64,000 bases of DNA from Rostrohypoxylon terebratum (lineage: Eukaryota; Ascomycota; Sordariomycetes; Xylariales; Hypoxylaceae): positions 496,001-560,000 of the forward strand of contig MU385857.1 of NCBI GenBank assembly GCA_022497145.1, written 5' to 3'. Under the pieces are notes generated by a model. It worked only from the letters and a program-made list of their open reading frames with translations. It was not told where the DNA came from and ran no database searches. Below, piece by piece: positions 11,386-22,964 of this stretch. The first letter of the stretch is position 1; the number at the start of each line of letters is the position of its first letter. The position numbers and the translations under genes are program-made.

Positions 11386-12425
11386 AATGGGATGATATCT
11401 GAGGTAATAGATGGTAGGTAGGAGATATGGTTTTTTATTGGTCCAGAGAGATGTCAGGGCCTTGTTTACGGGATTCAAAAAATGATAATTTATTAAGAGG
11501 TGCGGGTTGCCCTTATTGACAGCTGTAGTGTAAGGCTGTGTTGAGGGGTATCTTTAAGACAAAAAATGGGAAAAATAGGGATGGGACGAGACAATGGCTT
11601 TTGAAATGGTGATCTAGGAAAAAGCCGTAAGATCTACTGAAAACGTGTGAGGTTATAAATCATCTCTCCAACGGCGATGTTCCTTGAAGTGAGGTCATGC
11701 GTAGAGATCGAGTGTTTAGTTCAGGGATCGGAGACAATTGTTCTAGACTAGGCGGTGGATGCCCAGTGGACGTTTGGAGTAGAGTGGGCTGATTATGATT
11801 AGATAAGGTCCTATCGAGCCTCAGTGTGGCTAGAGCTCTCTCCCTTGTTACTGACACAAGTGACACATGAAAAAAAGTCCATGGAAACCACTGCAGTTAC
11901 AACCTTATATGGTCTGTGCACGGAAGGTACCCAGTCGCGTCGAACTTGACATCTTTTGAAGCTTGTCGCGCAAAAACATTTGGAGTAGTCGGTCTGCGAC
12001 GCATACCTCATTATCTTTTTTTCTTTCCTTTCACAACAATTAGATACAACGGTATGTCAAACATCAATCATCCATCCCTCACAAAAATAGTCGTACTAAC
12101 TCTTCCATCTCTAATTAAGAAGTCCGGATAATTGTCTACAAAAATTCACTCTTTTTTGTTACTGTCATCATCACCGGCATTGGGTTTGCGCAGTTCTTCA
12201 GTGAATTTCCAACCACCGGCACCCAAGCCTTTATTACCCTCGTGGGTTGAGGGATGAGTGCAGGTTAAAAGCCGATTTCAACGTACTTCACACTATCGAC
12301 TCAAACGAATTGTCAAACGAACTATCACATTCCGACGAACAAACATATAATCATCTTCCTACCCGATATACACCACATTCCTTTCCTACTTTGCTGATAC
12401 GTAACAAACATACTACACCAAAACC
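11386..12425. promoter_or_regulatory. divergent promoter region of the Laa2-like gene and NSP1
   Basis: Contains both 5' leaders. The NSP1 side is A/C- and CT-rich, with a possible leader acceptor (GGTTTGCGCAG near 12190). No open frame here looks real, and transcription starts cannot be placed from sequence alone. Confidence 0.5.
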
Positions 12426-14779
12426 ATGTCGTTCTTCGGAAATAGTGCGAGTTCCGCCGGTCAATCCAACAATGCCACTACGTCAAGTGCACCTGCTACA
12501 GGTGGCTTGTTTGGCTCATCGACCCCAGCCAGTTCAAGCAATCTTTTCGGCGCTTCGTCTACGGGTGCACCTAGCTTCTCTTTCGGAAACTTAGGCGGGA
12601 ATACAGCCACTGCAACCAGTTCATCAGGAACACCGGCAACTTCGACCAACCTCTTTGGAAATACTGCCTCCAAGCCAGCCGAACAAAAGCCAATATTTGG
12701 TGGAACACCAGCAGGCGGAAGTACACCAACCACTACTGCAGCAAGCGGAAGTTCCGCTCCATTATTTGGCGGCGCTTCCTCAACACCTTCTTCTAACCTC
12801 TTCGGCGGTGCGCAACCGGCACAATCAACAAACTTATTTGGAAACAAGGCTTCCTCAACACCTGCATCGACTGGTGTATCTACAACTCCAACTTCAGCAG
12901 CATCCGGTGCTTTCCCTGCGGGCGGATTATTTGGATCGAAAGACAACAAAGCCTCAACACCAACCACGGGTGCACCTACTCCTCAAGCTGGCAATATGTT
13001 CGGCAATCTTGCCGGTAATAGTAATCTTTTTAGTGGTGGTGCAAGTACAAGTCAAGCTCCAAATGTTAACGCCCCTGGCGCTGGCGTATCAACTCCCACG
13101 AAAGCCGTGTTCTCTCTCAACTCTACCACTCCCGCGGGAGCCCCTCCGATCAAACCTGCTGGTGGTCTCTTCGGCAACACTGGAACACAAGGCACTTCTC
13201 TCTTTGCAGGTGGACAACAAGCTGAGAAGAAGAAAGAGGGTCAGTCAACCAACTTGTTCGCAAATACAGGCGGATCGCAGGCCGGAACGGCGACAAGCCA
13301 ACCCGCACCCCCCGCTACAGCTACAACATCGCTTTTTGCAGGTGCTGGCCAAACCTCAAGTCAACCGTCTAACCTCTTTGGAGGCGCAAAGCCTGCTGAA
13401 ACCTCTACCTCGAATCTATTTGGACCGAAACCTGCCGCTCCTGCTCAGACTATCGGCTCCGCACCTAGCGCCGCACCGGCGGGAACTACCTCGCTTTTCG
13501 CCCAGCAAGCACCAAAGCCGGCCGAGGCACCTTCAGCAAAGCCTAGCAACCCTCTCTTTGGAGGAGGGGCAGCGGCAACTACCACGCCGACAGCGCCAGC
13601 TAGTGCGTCCTCATTATTCTCTGGTGTGAACAAGCCTGCCACACCAACCACCACATCCGCCCCCGCTGCACCGGCAACAGCGCAGACCAGTGGGCTCTTC
13701 TCGGGTCTTAACAAGACATCGAGTACCGCTGCTGCCCCCGAGCCGCCTAAGCCACAGGCAGCTTCCATGTTCTCCGGTCTAAGCAAGCCGGCCTCTGGTG
13801 CCGCGACTACTGAAGCGGCTAAGCCTGCATCGAACCTCTTCAGTGGTGCCGCTTCCATTGCACCAAGTGTTGGCGCGGCAAATGCTGCTGCCACTCCTAC
13901 TTCTAGCTCTGCGACTACGACTGCGGCCACTACGAGCTCCTTGTTCGGCAACACCGCAAAGACTGCTCAGCCCGGACCCGGTGCAGCTAGCACAACACAA
14001 CCCTCTGCGGCTGCTCCCTCTGCCATGGGTGCATCAACTGTCGGACCTCCTTCTTCTATGGCACGTCTTAAGAATAAAACAATGGACGAGATCATCACCC
14101 GATGGGCAACGGATCTCTCCAAGTACCAGAAGGAGTTCAAGGACCAGGCAGCTCAGGTTGCACAGTGGGATCGTCTCCTAGTTGAAAATGGAGAGAGAAT
14201 CCAGAAGTTGTATCTAGATACCTTTGAAGCTGAGAAAGGCAGTCGCGAGATTGAAAGACAGCTCGTTGGAATCGAGAGCCAACAAGAAGAGCTTGAATCT
14301 TGGTTGGATAGATATGAGGGTGAGGTAGACTCGATGTTTGCTAAGCAGATCGGACATGGAGATCAGCTTGCGGGCCCTGACTTGGAGCGAGAAAAGACCT
14401 ACAAGCTGGCCGAAAAGGTCACAGAGAGGCTGGATGATATGGGTCGTGATTTGACAAAGATGATTAAGGAAATCAATGACATCTCCGGTACATTGAGTAA
14501 GGGCAACAAGCCTGATGACCCGGTAAGTTTTTTTTCCCCTACAGAAGACTCCTATAATTGTACGCTCTCATTCGCTAACCCCACGCCTAGTTGAGTCAAA
14601 TCGTCCGTGTCCTCAATGGACATCTTTCCCAACTCCAATGGATCGACACAAATGCCGCCGCCCTCCAAGCTAAAGTCGCGGCGGCGCAAAAGGAGCGTAG
14701 CACGATCGGCAACCACTACGGCGGTCCGGAGCAAGACAACGTAGACAGCTTCTACCGTTCCTACATGGGACGCAGATAA
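12426..14779 (+). CDS. NSP1: nucleoporin Nsp1 (FG repeats plus C-terminal coiled coil)
   Basis: Central-channel nucleoporin. The FG repeats form the permeability barrier and bind karyopherins; the C-terminal coiled coil assembles with Nup57/Nup49 (and Nup82). Two exons: 12426-14522 and 14591-14779 (761 residues). The intron (GTAAGT ... GCTAAC ... CCTAG, 68 nt) separates KPDDP from LSQIVRVLNG. Residues about 1-540 are Ala/Thr/Ser/Pro-rich with many spaced GLFG, NLFG, SLFG, SLFS and FGG units, starting MSFFGNSAS. From about residue 553 (MDEIITRWATDLSKYQKEF) the sequence becomes heptad-like (IQKLYLDTFEAEKGSREIE; QLQWIDTNAAALQAKV) and ends DSFYRSYMGRR, as in the Nsp1_C domain. The length fits fungal Nsp1. 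Confidence 0.95.
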
Positions 14780-15159
14780 GTATTTGGGCTCTTACGAAAA
14801 TAGGGCAATCAAGAAATGAGTCCTTGTAGGGAGATTTGGTCTAGGAACACAAGGATACCATGCACATAGACTCGAGAATTCACTAGAGGTCGTTGCACGC
14901 ACTAGGATGGAGACAGCAATATGCAGGCTACGATGAGAGACGGATTGATTCTCAAGATAGCCACTAGAAGTTCATTGTCCTTATGACAACGACTGTATGT
15001 ATGTACAATAAGACATGGCAAAAAAATACGATGGCTGAAGGACAAATCCGGTTTTGATTTTAGTGACCGAGCAAAAACTCGCGCGCCGATGCTAGGCACC
15101 TTAATGATCACGGAGTTTCGGACCTCCTTCTCTTACAAGTTTCTAGTACATATGTATAT
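14780..15159. other. short convergent 3' region between NSP1 and IF1
   Basis: Holds the two 3' UTRs and terminators. No other feature is seen. Confidence 0.5.
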
Positions 15160-15757
15160 CTAGTTGTGCTCGCCGCCTTGCTCCTTGGTCAACTCGTCGC
15201 TAAAGAGAAACAAGTTTGTTAGCGCTCGTTCCGTAGTTCCGTATTTCGTGCAACGGCTTACATGTGGTCGGAGAGCTTCTGGAGGTGCTCCTGTTGCTCG
15301 CGGAGCTTCGCACGCAGCTCGAGCAGCTTCTGCCTCTCACGCTGGCGGATGGCGTAGTCTTCGTTGGCCTTCTCGCGCTTTTGGAAGGCGTCACTATTGT
15401 CCGGGGTATTTGTTAGCCATTTTTTCTAGTTGTTTCCTTTTGTCCGCACAATCCTCATTTATTCCTACGTAAATTCGCATCCACTCTTCACATGCCCGAG
15501 CGAGTTGCTAGGCAATTAGAGCTTCCAATCTCGATATTACCAGGGCATCCGCTCTCATCTCGCTAACTTCCTCGTTGCGGGGTCATTTTATATTGAGGTC
15601 ATATCACGTACCCTGAACCACCCAAGCTACCCATCTTGTTCGGCGAACCCGTGTCTCCCTCAGCCATGACGCGGAGGGTCGTCGAGAAGGCTCGGGTAGG
15701 GGAGGGAGCGAGGCGGAGACCGCGGGACGGGATCTTGGTCAAAGTCTGGCGGAACAT
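15160..15757 (-). CDS. INH1: mitochondrial F1F0-ATPase inhibitor IF1
   Basis: Small matrix protein that binds F1 and blocks ATP hydrolysis when the membrane potential falls. Three exons: 15757-15612, 15393-15262 and 15199-15160 (105 residues). Intron 1 is 218 nt with donor GTACGT and a GGCTAAC branch; intron 2 starts GTAAGC and ends TTTAG. The start MFRQTLTKIPSRGLRLAP is a good mitochondrial presequence (basic, no acids, ...RAFSTTLRVMAEGDTGS). The mature part contains the conserved inhibitory helix (GDAFQKREKANEDYAIRQRE) and the coiled-coil segment (KLLELRAKLREQQEHL), ending DELTKEQGGEHN. The family is short and strongly conserved, so the call is firm. An upstream in-frame ATG at 15817 would add 20 residues but weakens the presequence. 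Confidence 0.95.
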
Positions 15758-16202
15758 TGTGCGTGTGGTGGCGATGATGTTTCGAAGGGAAGACGGGAAA
15801 AAAAAACCCTTCCACAATGGTGAAAACGAGGTGTTTTAGTTTCTGGTATTAACTAGGTAGGTATATGTAGTTACTGGGGGATCTGGGGAAAGTAATGGTT
15901 ACCTGATTGTGATATTTAATTGGCGTGTGTGGTGTGATTGGGGAAAGGATGAATCAAATTGAGGCACTTCTAATTTTTGGTGGAGAGTTCCAATTCGCTT
16001 CGTTCAATTTGGAGCTTGTCCTATGAAGTCAATGGCAGCTGCTGAGGACGGGCGGAAGTCGACGGGGAACGCACGGACGCAAACGGAACGGAGCTGCCCT
16101 AAGGCCGGTTTTTTTCGCCTGAGCTGTTTGGTGGGGAGGTGCTAGTCGTAGGTGCCAAAGGTGCCTAGGCTCAGAAATAGGTGCTTGTTTGCTCCTGCTT
16201 TC

Positions 16203-16234
16203 CAGACTGGCAGACTGGCAGACTGGGAGACTGG
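16203..16234. repeat. tandem repeat, CAGACTGG x4
   Basis: Four consecutive 8-bp units; the last begins with G instead of C. Confidence 0.9.
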
Positions 16235-16380
16235 CTCGAACCATAATAGGAGCGTGTGCTACATAAGACCATACCACACGGGTAGATAACATCATAAACT
16301 GCCCGTGATCCGTGATCCTAATCACGCAAAAAAGGAAAGGGCTCGATCTTCTCATCTATCACCACGCCATTCTTGTGTGG

Positions 16381-16407
16381 TCATCTGATTCATCTGATTC
16401 ATCTGAT
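16381..16407. repeat. tandem repeat, TCATCTGAT x3
   Basis: Three perfect 9-bp units in intergenic DNA. Confidence 0.9.
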
Positions 16408-17907
16408 ATAAAAGATTCGTATAACAACCTACATTGCAGTTGCAGTCGGCATTCTTGCCGCGTATCATCGAACAACATTGATATCAATAACATGGAGATG
16501 GACCTCTTAACTTAAATTTATTCTGATAATTATTGATTCTCATAAATGTCGCCATCACAAGTCAGATATACCATGCTGTTCGACCGTCATGCACATACAT
16601 ATTAGTAGCAATACAGCATACTACGACAATGTTACCCCATGTACTAATGTTGAGGCTGACTTTTTGCATGAAACAGAATGCATAAATCGGCATGGCCGTT
16701 TGATCATGCCAATAGCAAACGACCTAGGGCTGGGTTGTTCCGAAGTTCTCAGCTATGCTACATAGTAGACGCTAGAATCTAAAAGAATGAGGTATCGTGA
16801 GGCTCCGATTCGGTTGGTATCCTGGAATCCTAGAGTGAGGGGCTATGATATGCACTGTATGTACATAAGGGGAAGAACATGATTTTAGTTTTCTTTTTGT
16901 TTTATTTTTTATATGCGAGGGGCGCAGTATTGGGTATGGAAATAGTGGCAAAGTCAACCCAGAAAAGAAAATCTGGCGATGCGTGGGATTTTTTTCTTCT
17001 CTTAGAGGACGAGACCGGTGACGTTCTGCATAGTATGTCGAATTTTTTTACCCCTTCCTACTTGATTTTCAGGTCACGTTTGCATTGACGATAGTCTAGA
17101 TAAACCGGACGAATGAGGGGCTTAGGGCTCGCGGTAGCCAGCATGGGCATGGCCCCGAATGAGAAAGCCGGGCGCAGCACCGTGCATATGTATGAGCTAT
17201 TTGAGCTGCAGACGTTGACGTAGGCTGAAATTCTTTTCTTCTTATCGCCCACTCATGGCTGCGGCGGTGGCATTGTGGCATTCTCAAATGGAACGCTTTG
17301 ATGGCGTCTATGAAAATTCTCTACTGCGTAATAATAGTGTAGGGACAAAATGGCTTGTGGTCAGGGTAGTCCTTGAGCCATCATACCGAGGAAGTGATTG
17401 GCTGATTGGACTTCTACTCTTTTCCCAGGGGACTCTCCTGGGACATCGAATATTAATTTCAATAGGGTTTGGTTTCAACGACTTCAATGCCGTTCATAAT
17501 ACCCACTAATATCCATAGTATCATAAGTAATAAAGAGAAGATACATGTAGAAACTAACCGAATTTGACCCAAGCATTAAAGAAGTTTAATCATCTTGTTC
17601 TTTGAGGTATGGTAGCCCATTTTCTTGCCAGATGTTTGGATAAGTTGCTTGTACCTATTGCGTGTATAGCGGGACGATACAAACCCGGCATGAAATAATA
17701 ACTAGAATCAATCTTGAAATGCGTAGGGTACAAGTACCATTGTGAGGCGGCAAAGCTGAGAGGGTGCTTATGATATTGGGATCGGGACTGACGTAGGAGG
17801 ACTAAAAGAACCTTGGAAGTCTACCTTATTAACAAGGACTACTGTAGGAAAGAGAAATCATCAGGCAGGTTTGAATGGTTTGAATATTTATAGTAGGTAT
17901 GTGTAGG

Positions 17908-17942
<35 letters not shown>
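17908..17942. repeat. microsatellite (TAAA)n, nearly 9 units
   Basis: An uninterrupted TAAA run in intergenic DNA; probably polymorphic in length. Confidence 0.95.
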
Positions 17943-18650
17943 CCACTGAGTAGACGCACTGAATGTTTATTATTCAACGTCGCTCCTTCAAATGACGAAA
18001 ACATCGATTAGATAACATCGAATATTGGAAAGTACATACATGAGATCAAAGGGGAAGGGACGAGAATGCTTTACCTCACTAATGTTATCAAACTTCGCGT
18101 TGAAACTTGCAGAGCTGTAGATCAGATGGTGGTAAAATGGCGGATGTATACACGTATGTACCTGTGCATGTAATGTATTGTACCTTTATATGTATCGAAA
18201 CATGACACCAGTCATTAAAGGGAGGTACCAGACTGTTAGATTTGAGGATGAACCAGCCTTGTTGCATTGTCAAATGATCCCTCGCCCGCTGCCAAGTTTA
18301 TAAGCCCATAGCTCACTGGCTCGAGCTCAGTTAGGCTCGAGACGGAACCGGTACTGGACTACTGGTAACTTGGGAAAGTAGCTTAGGTTCCTAGAAGGTA
18401 CTTACGATAGGATACTTACGTCAATGTACTGTACTTAGTCGCCCGCGAATTATATGAGCAACAGGGTGTACCCCGTGGTCACTGGTTGGCAGTGGCTGCT
18501 GCCCGCCCACAATCTCCCCTCCCACGAGAGCTACTGGGGCACACCCGCTCTACACCCTACCACCCTGGCTTTTTTGCAACCCTCAGTGTTCAGTTGCTCC
18601 TGGGTTCTTTCTTTCTTCACCTCAGGCTCCCTCTAACCTTACGAGTTAAC

Positions 18651-18737
18651 CACAATTTACCACCTAACCTACCACCTACCGCCTTCTACCTGACCACCTG
18701 CCTACTGCCTTACTGCCTACCGCCTACCGCCTGCCTG
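18651..18737 (+). repeat. degenerate CTACCGCC / CTGCCTAC pyrimidine-rich repeat in the 14-3-3 upstream region
   Basis: Imperfect repetition of ACCACCTAC, TACTGCCT and TACCGCC units on the + strand. It lies in the CT-rich region upstream of the 14-3-3 gene and may be part of its promoter or leader. No function is shown. Confidence 0.6.
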
Positions 18738-19585
18738 CAACAAAATCACAAAAACCCTCCCAAAACTTTTGCTTCCTAGAACTTACCCAAACTTACCAAA
18801 AACACCACCGCCAACTTATATTCCTTTCTCCCTCTTTGTCCACACGCAGCCATTCTTGTGCATCATCACGCACAAGAGAAATTCCTTACAAGAAGTGCTT
18901 CAGTAAACAATAGGTACGTGGTATCATACACATCTATATGATGTGTATCAAGATATAAAGTTATTCCTCCTTGCAAATTTCCCTTGAATTCCTCCGTCTC
19001 CTGTTTCTGCATTTTGCGGTCTTGTTCCTTGGCCTGCTATCTGCTACCCTGAGTCCCGCCTTACACTTTACACTTTCGTCATCGCCCACTTCACGACCGC
19101 CTCCTTTGACGCCCTACACCCACGACAACAAACTCATCAACTGTTTAATGCGCCTCGTCCTCTATCCCAATTGATAATTGCGACAACGACCACGATTTTC
19201 CACCTACCTTTTCCATACGCGTTTTCCAGCCGCATCCTCTGGCGCAAAACCCACCGACTGCGGGGGGGCATTTATCTTTCTGCTTCACCGTCACACTCTT
19301 TCAACCCTATCCGTATTTCCGTATTCACAACAAGGTAGCGCGCTCTTTGGGGTCGGATTGTAATCACCTCACGTGGCCATGATTTGATCATATAATTCTG
19401 CCGGCTACTAATCATCCCCTTTCCTACACGCAATACTATATTTTCCCGTCTCCCAATTCTTCACTTCTCTCCCACACCGCATCCACCAACCCATAAAAAT
19501 TCAATAAGAACGCCATCCAAATTGGACCACAGCTAATCTAATACCTTCTACCAGTTCCGGGTTTACCTGAGTTTACATCGCCAAA

Positions 19586-20620
19586 ATGGGTCACGAAGAT
19601 GCTGTGTACCTCGCCAAGCTAGCCGAGCAGGCTGAGCGCTATGAAGGTATGTGATATCATTCTAGTCCCCGAGGCCCCGCGAGGTGGCGTTGCTGATTTT
19701 TTTCCCCGCCAACAGAGATGGTCGAGAACATGAAGATCGTCGCCTCCGAGGACCGTGATCTTACCGTCGAGGAGCGCAATCTCCTTTCCGTCGCTTACAA
19801 GAACGTCATCGGTGCCCGACGTGCCTCTTGGCGAATCGTCACCTCCATCGAGCAGAAGGAGGAGTCCAAGGGCAATTCATCCCAAGTTGGTCTGATCAAG
19901 GAGTACCGACAGAAGATCGAGGCCGAGCTTGCCAAGATTTGCGACGATATCCTCGATGTATTGGACAAGCACCTTATCCCATCTGCCAAGTCTGGCGAGT
20001 CTAAGGTCTTCTACCACAAGATGTGAGCTCAATATTTATGGAGTGGCAATCGTTCACGGCGTGCTAATAATCGAAATAGGAAGGGTGACTACCACCGTTA
20101 TCTCGCCGAGTTCGCCGTTGGTGACCGACGAAAGGAGTCTGCCGACAAGTCCCTTGAGGCCTACAAGGCTGCCACCGAGGTTGCCCAAACCGAGCTTCCT
20201 CCCACGCACCCCATCCGTCTAGGTCTTGCCCTTAACTTCTCCGTTTTCTACTACGAGATCTTGAACGCTCCCGACCAGGCCTGCCACCTTGCAAAGCAAG
20301 CTTTCGACGATGCGATTGCTGGTAAGTCTTGGGCGGGAAAAAACTTGATTGTTAAGAGACTAACATCGAATTTTGCAGAACTTGACACCCTGAGCGAGGA
20401 GAGCTACAAGGACTCTACCCTGATCATGCAACTTCTCCGAGACAACTTGGTATGTGCTCCACCTATCAGCAAAACATGATATGTATCTTATCTAACATAA
20501 AACTAGACCCTCTGGACCTCCTCCGAGGCTGAGCCTCCCGCAGAGTCAGCAGCAGCTCCCGCCCAGGAAGCGGACAAGACCACCGACACTCCTACCGAGG
20601 AGCCCAAGGCTGCCGAGTAA
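19586..20620 (+). CDS. BMH1: 14-3-3 family phosphoprotein-binding protein
   Basis: Dimeric adaptor that binds phosphoserine/threonine motifs and regulates signalling, metabolism and the cell cycle. Five exons: 19586-19646, 19716-20022, 20080-20321, 20379-20449 and 20507-20620 (264 residues). All junctions agree in phase and have good donors (GTATGT, GTGAGC, GTAAGT, GTATGT). The start MGHEDAVYLAKLAEQAERYEE is the classical N-terminus. The two family signatures are present: RNLLSVAYKNVIGARRASWR near residue 40-60 and [20 protein letters not shown] near the end of the core. The phosphopeptide-binding triad residues occur in RRASWR and in FYHKMKGDYHRYLAEF. The acidic C-terminal tail (EAEPPAESAAAPAQEADK ...) is variable, as in other members. 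The ATG context is CGCCAAAATGGG. Confidence 0.98.
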
Positions 20621-21558
20621 GAGAAGCAAAAATAGCACACGTCCCTTAATAGTCTCTAGATGTCAAGAGGTCGACTGTGGGGCAGGGTGGAATCTGGTGT
20701 CTATGGAGTGTTTGCTTGAGAACCCTCTTCCTTGAGATTCTGCATTTTTCTGTTTTTTTCCTCATGTGGCAAATGCACCGGCCCAAAGTCTTTGGAGGGT
20801 TCTCTTTTCCCAACAGGCAAAAAGGGCTAAAGAGCTTTTGGTAGGTCTCTGCTTGCCCTTTAGTCTCTAATGCGAATTCGTCTGGACAATAAACCCATAC
20901 TTTACTGCAGCTGCAAAAGTATTAATGTTATGAATATGGACATAAAAAAGTGAAGGGTATTTTTATTCTTGTTTTTTTCTCTTCGTATGGTGAAACTAAG
21001 ATTTAGGGAGCATATAAAAGTATCGCGATAGGAGTGAGTGGTTCTAGATGGCGGTTTGCCGGTGCCATATCACGATGTAACACGGCACGCAATAATCGAG
21101 TTTACTTGTCATACATTTAACGAGGATCTTCCTCAGTCTTGATACGAAGGCAAAATTTCTAAATCAGAAACCACGATATTGGTTCCGTTTGATTGTATTC
21201 ATAGGTCGTAGATCATCGTAATTCTTCGTTTTCCGCTAACAACACATTCGCCGCGTCATTTCCTACCAAAGGACGCCATATAAATACTAATATTCTAGCG
21301 TCCAGTCCTTGATTCAGCATTGGAAATGCAATTATTAAACCAGACCTTTATTTCAGTACGATCCGCCCTCGACGAAGATGAATGTAAGTCATTTAGGCCA
21401 CGTGACACGTCTCGTCTGTGGGGAGCAGGAAGCGAGAGCGAGCTTGTAATTTGGGAGTGACAGGGTTTCTAGGGTAATAACGGGCATTTTAATTCCCCGG
21501 GCGGTCGCTTGTCGATGCTTCGCAGGGGGAAGTCGAATCGGGGTATAGATTCGTCGGG
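20621..21558. other. convergent 3' region between the 14-3-3 and DPH4 genes
   Basis: Holds the two terminators, with T-rich runs around 20740-20760 and 20960-20985. No open frame looks coding. Confidence 0.5.
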
Positions 21559-22464
21559 TTACCGTCGCGAGCCGTTACCAGTCTCGACTGTGACGGAGCT
21601 AGAGGAGGAGGCGCTGGATAACGATATTCCCCAGTTGAAACTCCAATTGAAAGAGAATCCTCCTCGTGTACCGTTCCCGCGCTGCTCGCCTGTGGCTGTG
21701 AATGCGTCGCCTTCTTGCCTCTGCGACGCTAGGGCTTCGCCGTAGGGACTTCGGCTGCTGCTGCTGTTGCCGCCACTACTATTGGGATTAGTGCTCGTGA
21801 CTACGTCGGTTGGTTCGTCGTCCTCGGCTGCGGCGAATAAGACTCGGATCCAGAGACTGCAGTCGAGACACTCGACCATGAGGACGCCATCCTCCTCGAA
21901 CTCCTCCAGGTTCTCCTCCGTGAAGGCATACCCTCGCTCGTTACCGCACCGGCATGAACGGTAGTACACCCCCGTTTTCTCGTCGAATGATACGTCGTCT
22001 AGATCCACCGTCTCGACGCCAGTCTGGAAGGACTGCGTCTGCCGCTGCGAGGGCGACGTGCGGAGAACTCGGTCGTACTCCCGCCGCTTCTTGGCGTCGG
22101 AAAGCACGGCGTAGGCATGTTGGATCTGGTCTACGGTGTAGGCTATACGCGGCTGGCTATGGGAGCCTTGTTTTGTATGTGTTTTAGGATATGTCTTTGA
22201 CTTTGCATCTGGTGTGTTTGGGGACGAGGCTGAGGGTTGGGATGAGGATGAGGATGACGGGCCACTGGCCGCTTTGTCCGGATGGTGCTTCAAAAGCGCC
22301 CGGTGGTAGGCCTGCTTTACTATCTTCTGCTGCTGAACCGCACCAGCCTGCCCTTCTAGGTGTTTGGGTGTCAGGGCGAGGATGTCGTAGAGCGTGGGCT
22401 CCGCTGACGTATTGGATATCGGAGGTGCCATATTGGCAGGTTTTGCTGGACTATGGTTACCCAA
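21559..22464 (-). CDS. DPH4: diphthamide biosynthesis protein 4 (J protein with CSL zinc finger)
   Basis: Co-chaperone and electron-carrier-like factor for the first step of diphthamide synthesis on eEF2. Single exon, 301 residues. The J domain starts TLYDILALTP (about residue 24), with the HPD motif at 61-63 followed by K. Helix III (VDQIQHAYAVLSDAKKRREYD) comes only at about 111-131, so a low-complexity Ser/Lys/Thr-rich loop of about 45 residues (65-109) interrupts the J domain. The C-terminal CSL domain has the four zinc-binding Cys at about 171, 173 (CRC), 199 and 202 (CLDC), with DLDDVSFDEK before it, as in Dph4/Jjj3. A further Ser/Gly-rich tail of about 90 residues includes FNWSFNWG. 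The start may instead be the second ATG (22431, MAPPIS), which matches the usual Dph4 N-terminus better. Confidence 0.93.
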   Translation of the reverse strand: MGNHSPAKPANMAPPISNTSAEPTLYDILALTPKHLEGQAGAVQQQKIVKQAYHRALLKHHPDKAASGPSSSSSSQPSASSPNTPDAKSKTYPKTHTKQGSHSQPRIAYTVDQIQHAYAVLSDAKKRREYDRVLRTSPSQRQTQSFQTGVETVDLDDVSFDEKTGVYYRSCRCGNERGYAFTEENLEEFEEDGVLMVECLDCSLWIRVLFAAAEDDEPTDVVTSTNPNSSGGNSSSSRSPYGEALASQRQEGDAFTATGEQRGNGTRGGFSFNWSFNWGISLSSASSSSSVTVETGNGSRR

Positions 22465-22964
22465 AATTTTGAGCTATATTGATAAACTCGCTACTTATGT
22501 CATATATGGGTTTCGAGATTAGGAGTCCCCCTGTTATCTTTATCTCCGGGTGGTTGTGGTGAATACGTCAGGACGGAAGGGCGACTTAGCCAAACCGGTT
22601 TTTTTTTTTTTTTGAGAAAAAGTTAATCAGCGCCACGTGGTCACGTGAGCTAGTTCAACGGAGTTTTGGCTGAAATATTCGGATTGCGAGAATAGGGGAA
22701 ATAAAGTGTTCTGGGAGGCAATGGATGCAAAGATACTTTCCGAGCATGCTATACTAACCGATTTTCATACGCCGAACTCCATGATTAGCTTTTCGGAGGT
22801 CTAAAGGCTCCAGGGCTCCCCCAAAATAAGGAAACCAATTCAAGGTATGGTCGTAAATGTTATTTTTTGAGTCCAATTCACTGGCTTTCGTGCAAAGTAA
22901 TACATGAATTTTGTACATTTTACTTCGTTGGCTATATACTGCCTTATGATCATGATATAATCGT
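22465..22964. other. intergenic between DPH4 start and mL59 end
   Basis: The DPH4 promoter lies at the left and the mL59 3' UTR at the right. It contains a run of 15 T at 22599-22613. Two nearby CACGTG-like sites (CCACGTGG near 22633, TCACGTGA near 22642) are possible basic-helix-loop-helix or bZIP sites. No coding region is seen. Confidence 0.5.

Larger units (their letters stand above)
15758..19585. other. intergenic, about 3.8 kb: IF1 promoter side and long leader/promoter of the 14-3-3 gene
   Basis: No recognised gene. It contains an 8-bp tandem repeat (16203-16234), a 9-bp tandem repeat (16381-16407), an AAAT microsatellite (17908-17942) and a pyrimidine-rich CTACCGCC-like block (about 18651-18737). 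From about 18480 to 19585 the + strand is C/T-rich, typical of the leader and promoter of a highly expressed fungal gene, here the 14-3-3 gene. Short open frames in this block are compositional. Confidence 0.5.

Noticed and set aside
12461..12967. Long minus-strand frames opposite NSP1 (also 13445-13954)
   Set aside because: They are antisense shadows of the biased FG-repeat codons, not genes.
16222..16245. GGTTCGAGCC on the minus strand, resembling a tRNA B box
   Set aside because: The T-arm stem does not pair beyond one base and no A box or cloverleaf lies upstream.
18454..19363. Several open frames upstream of the 14-3-3 start
   Set aside because: They reflect the stop-poor pyrimidine-rich leader composition and have no family resemblance.
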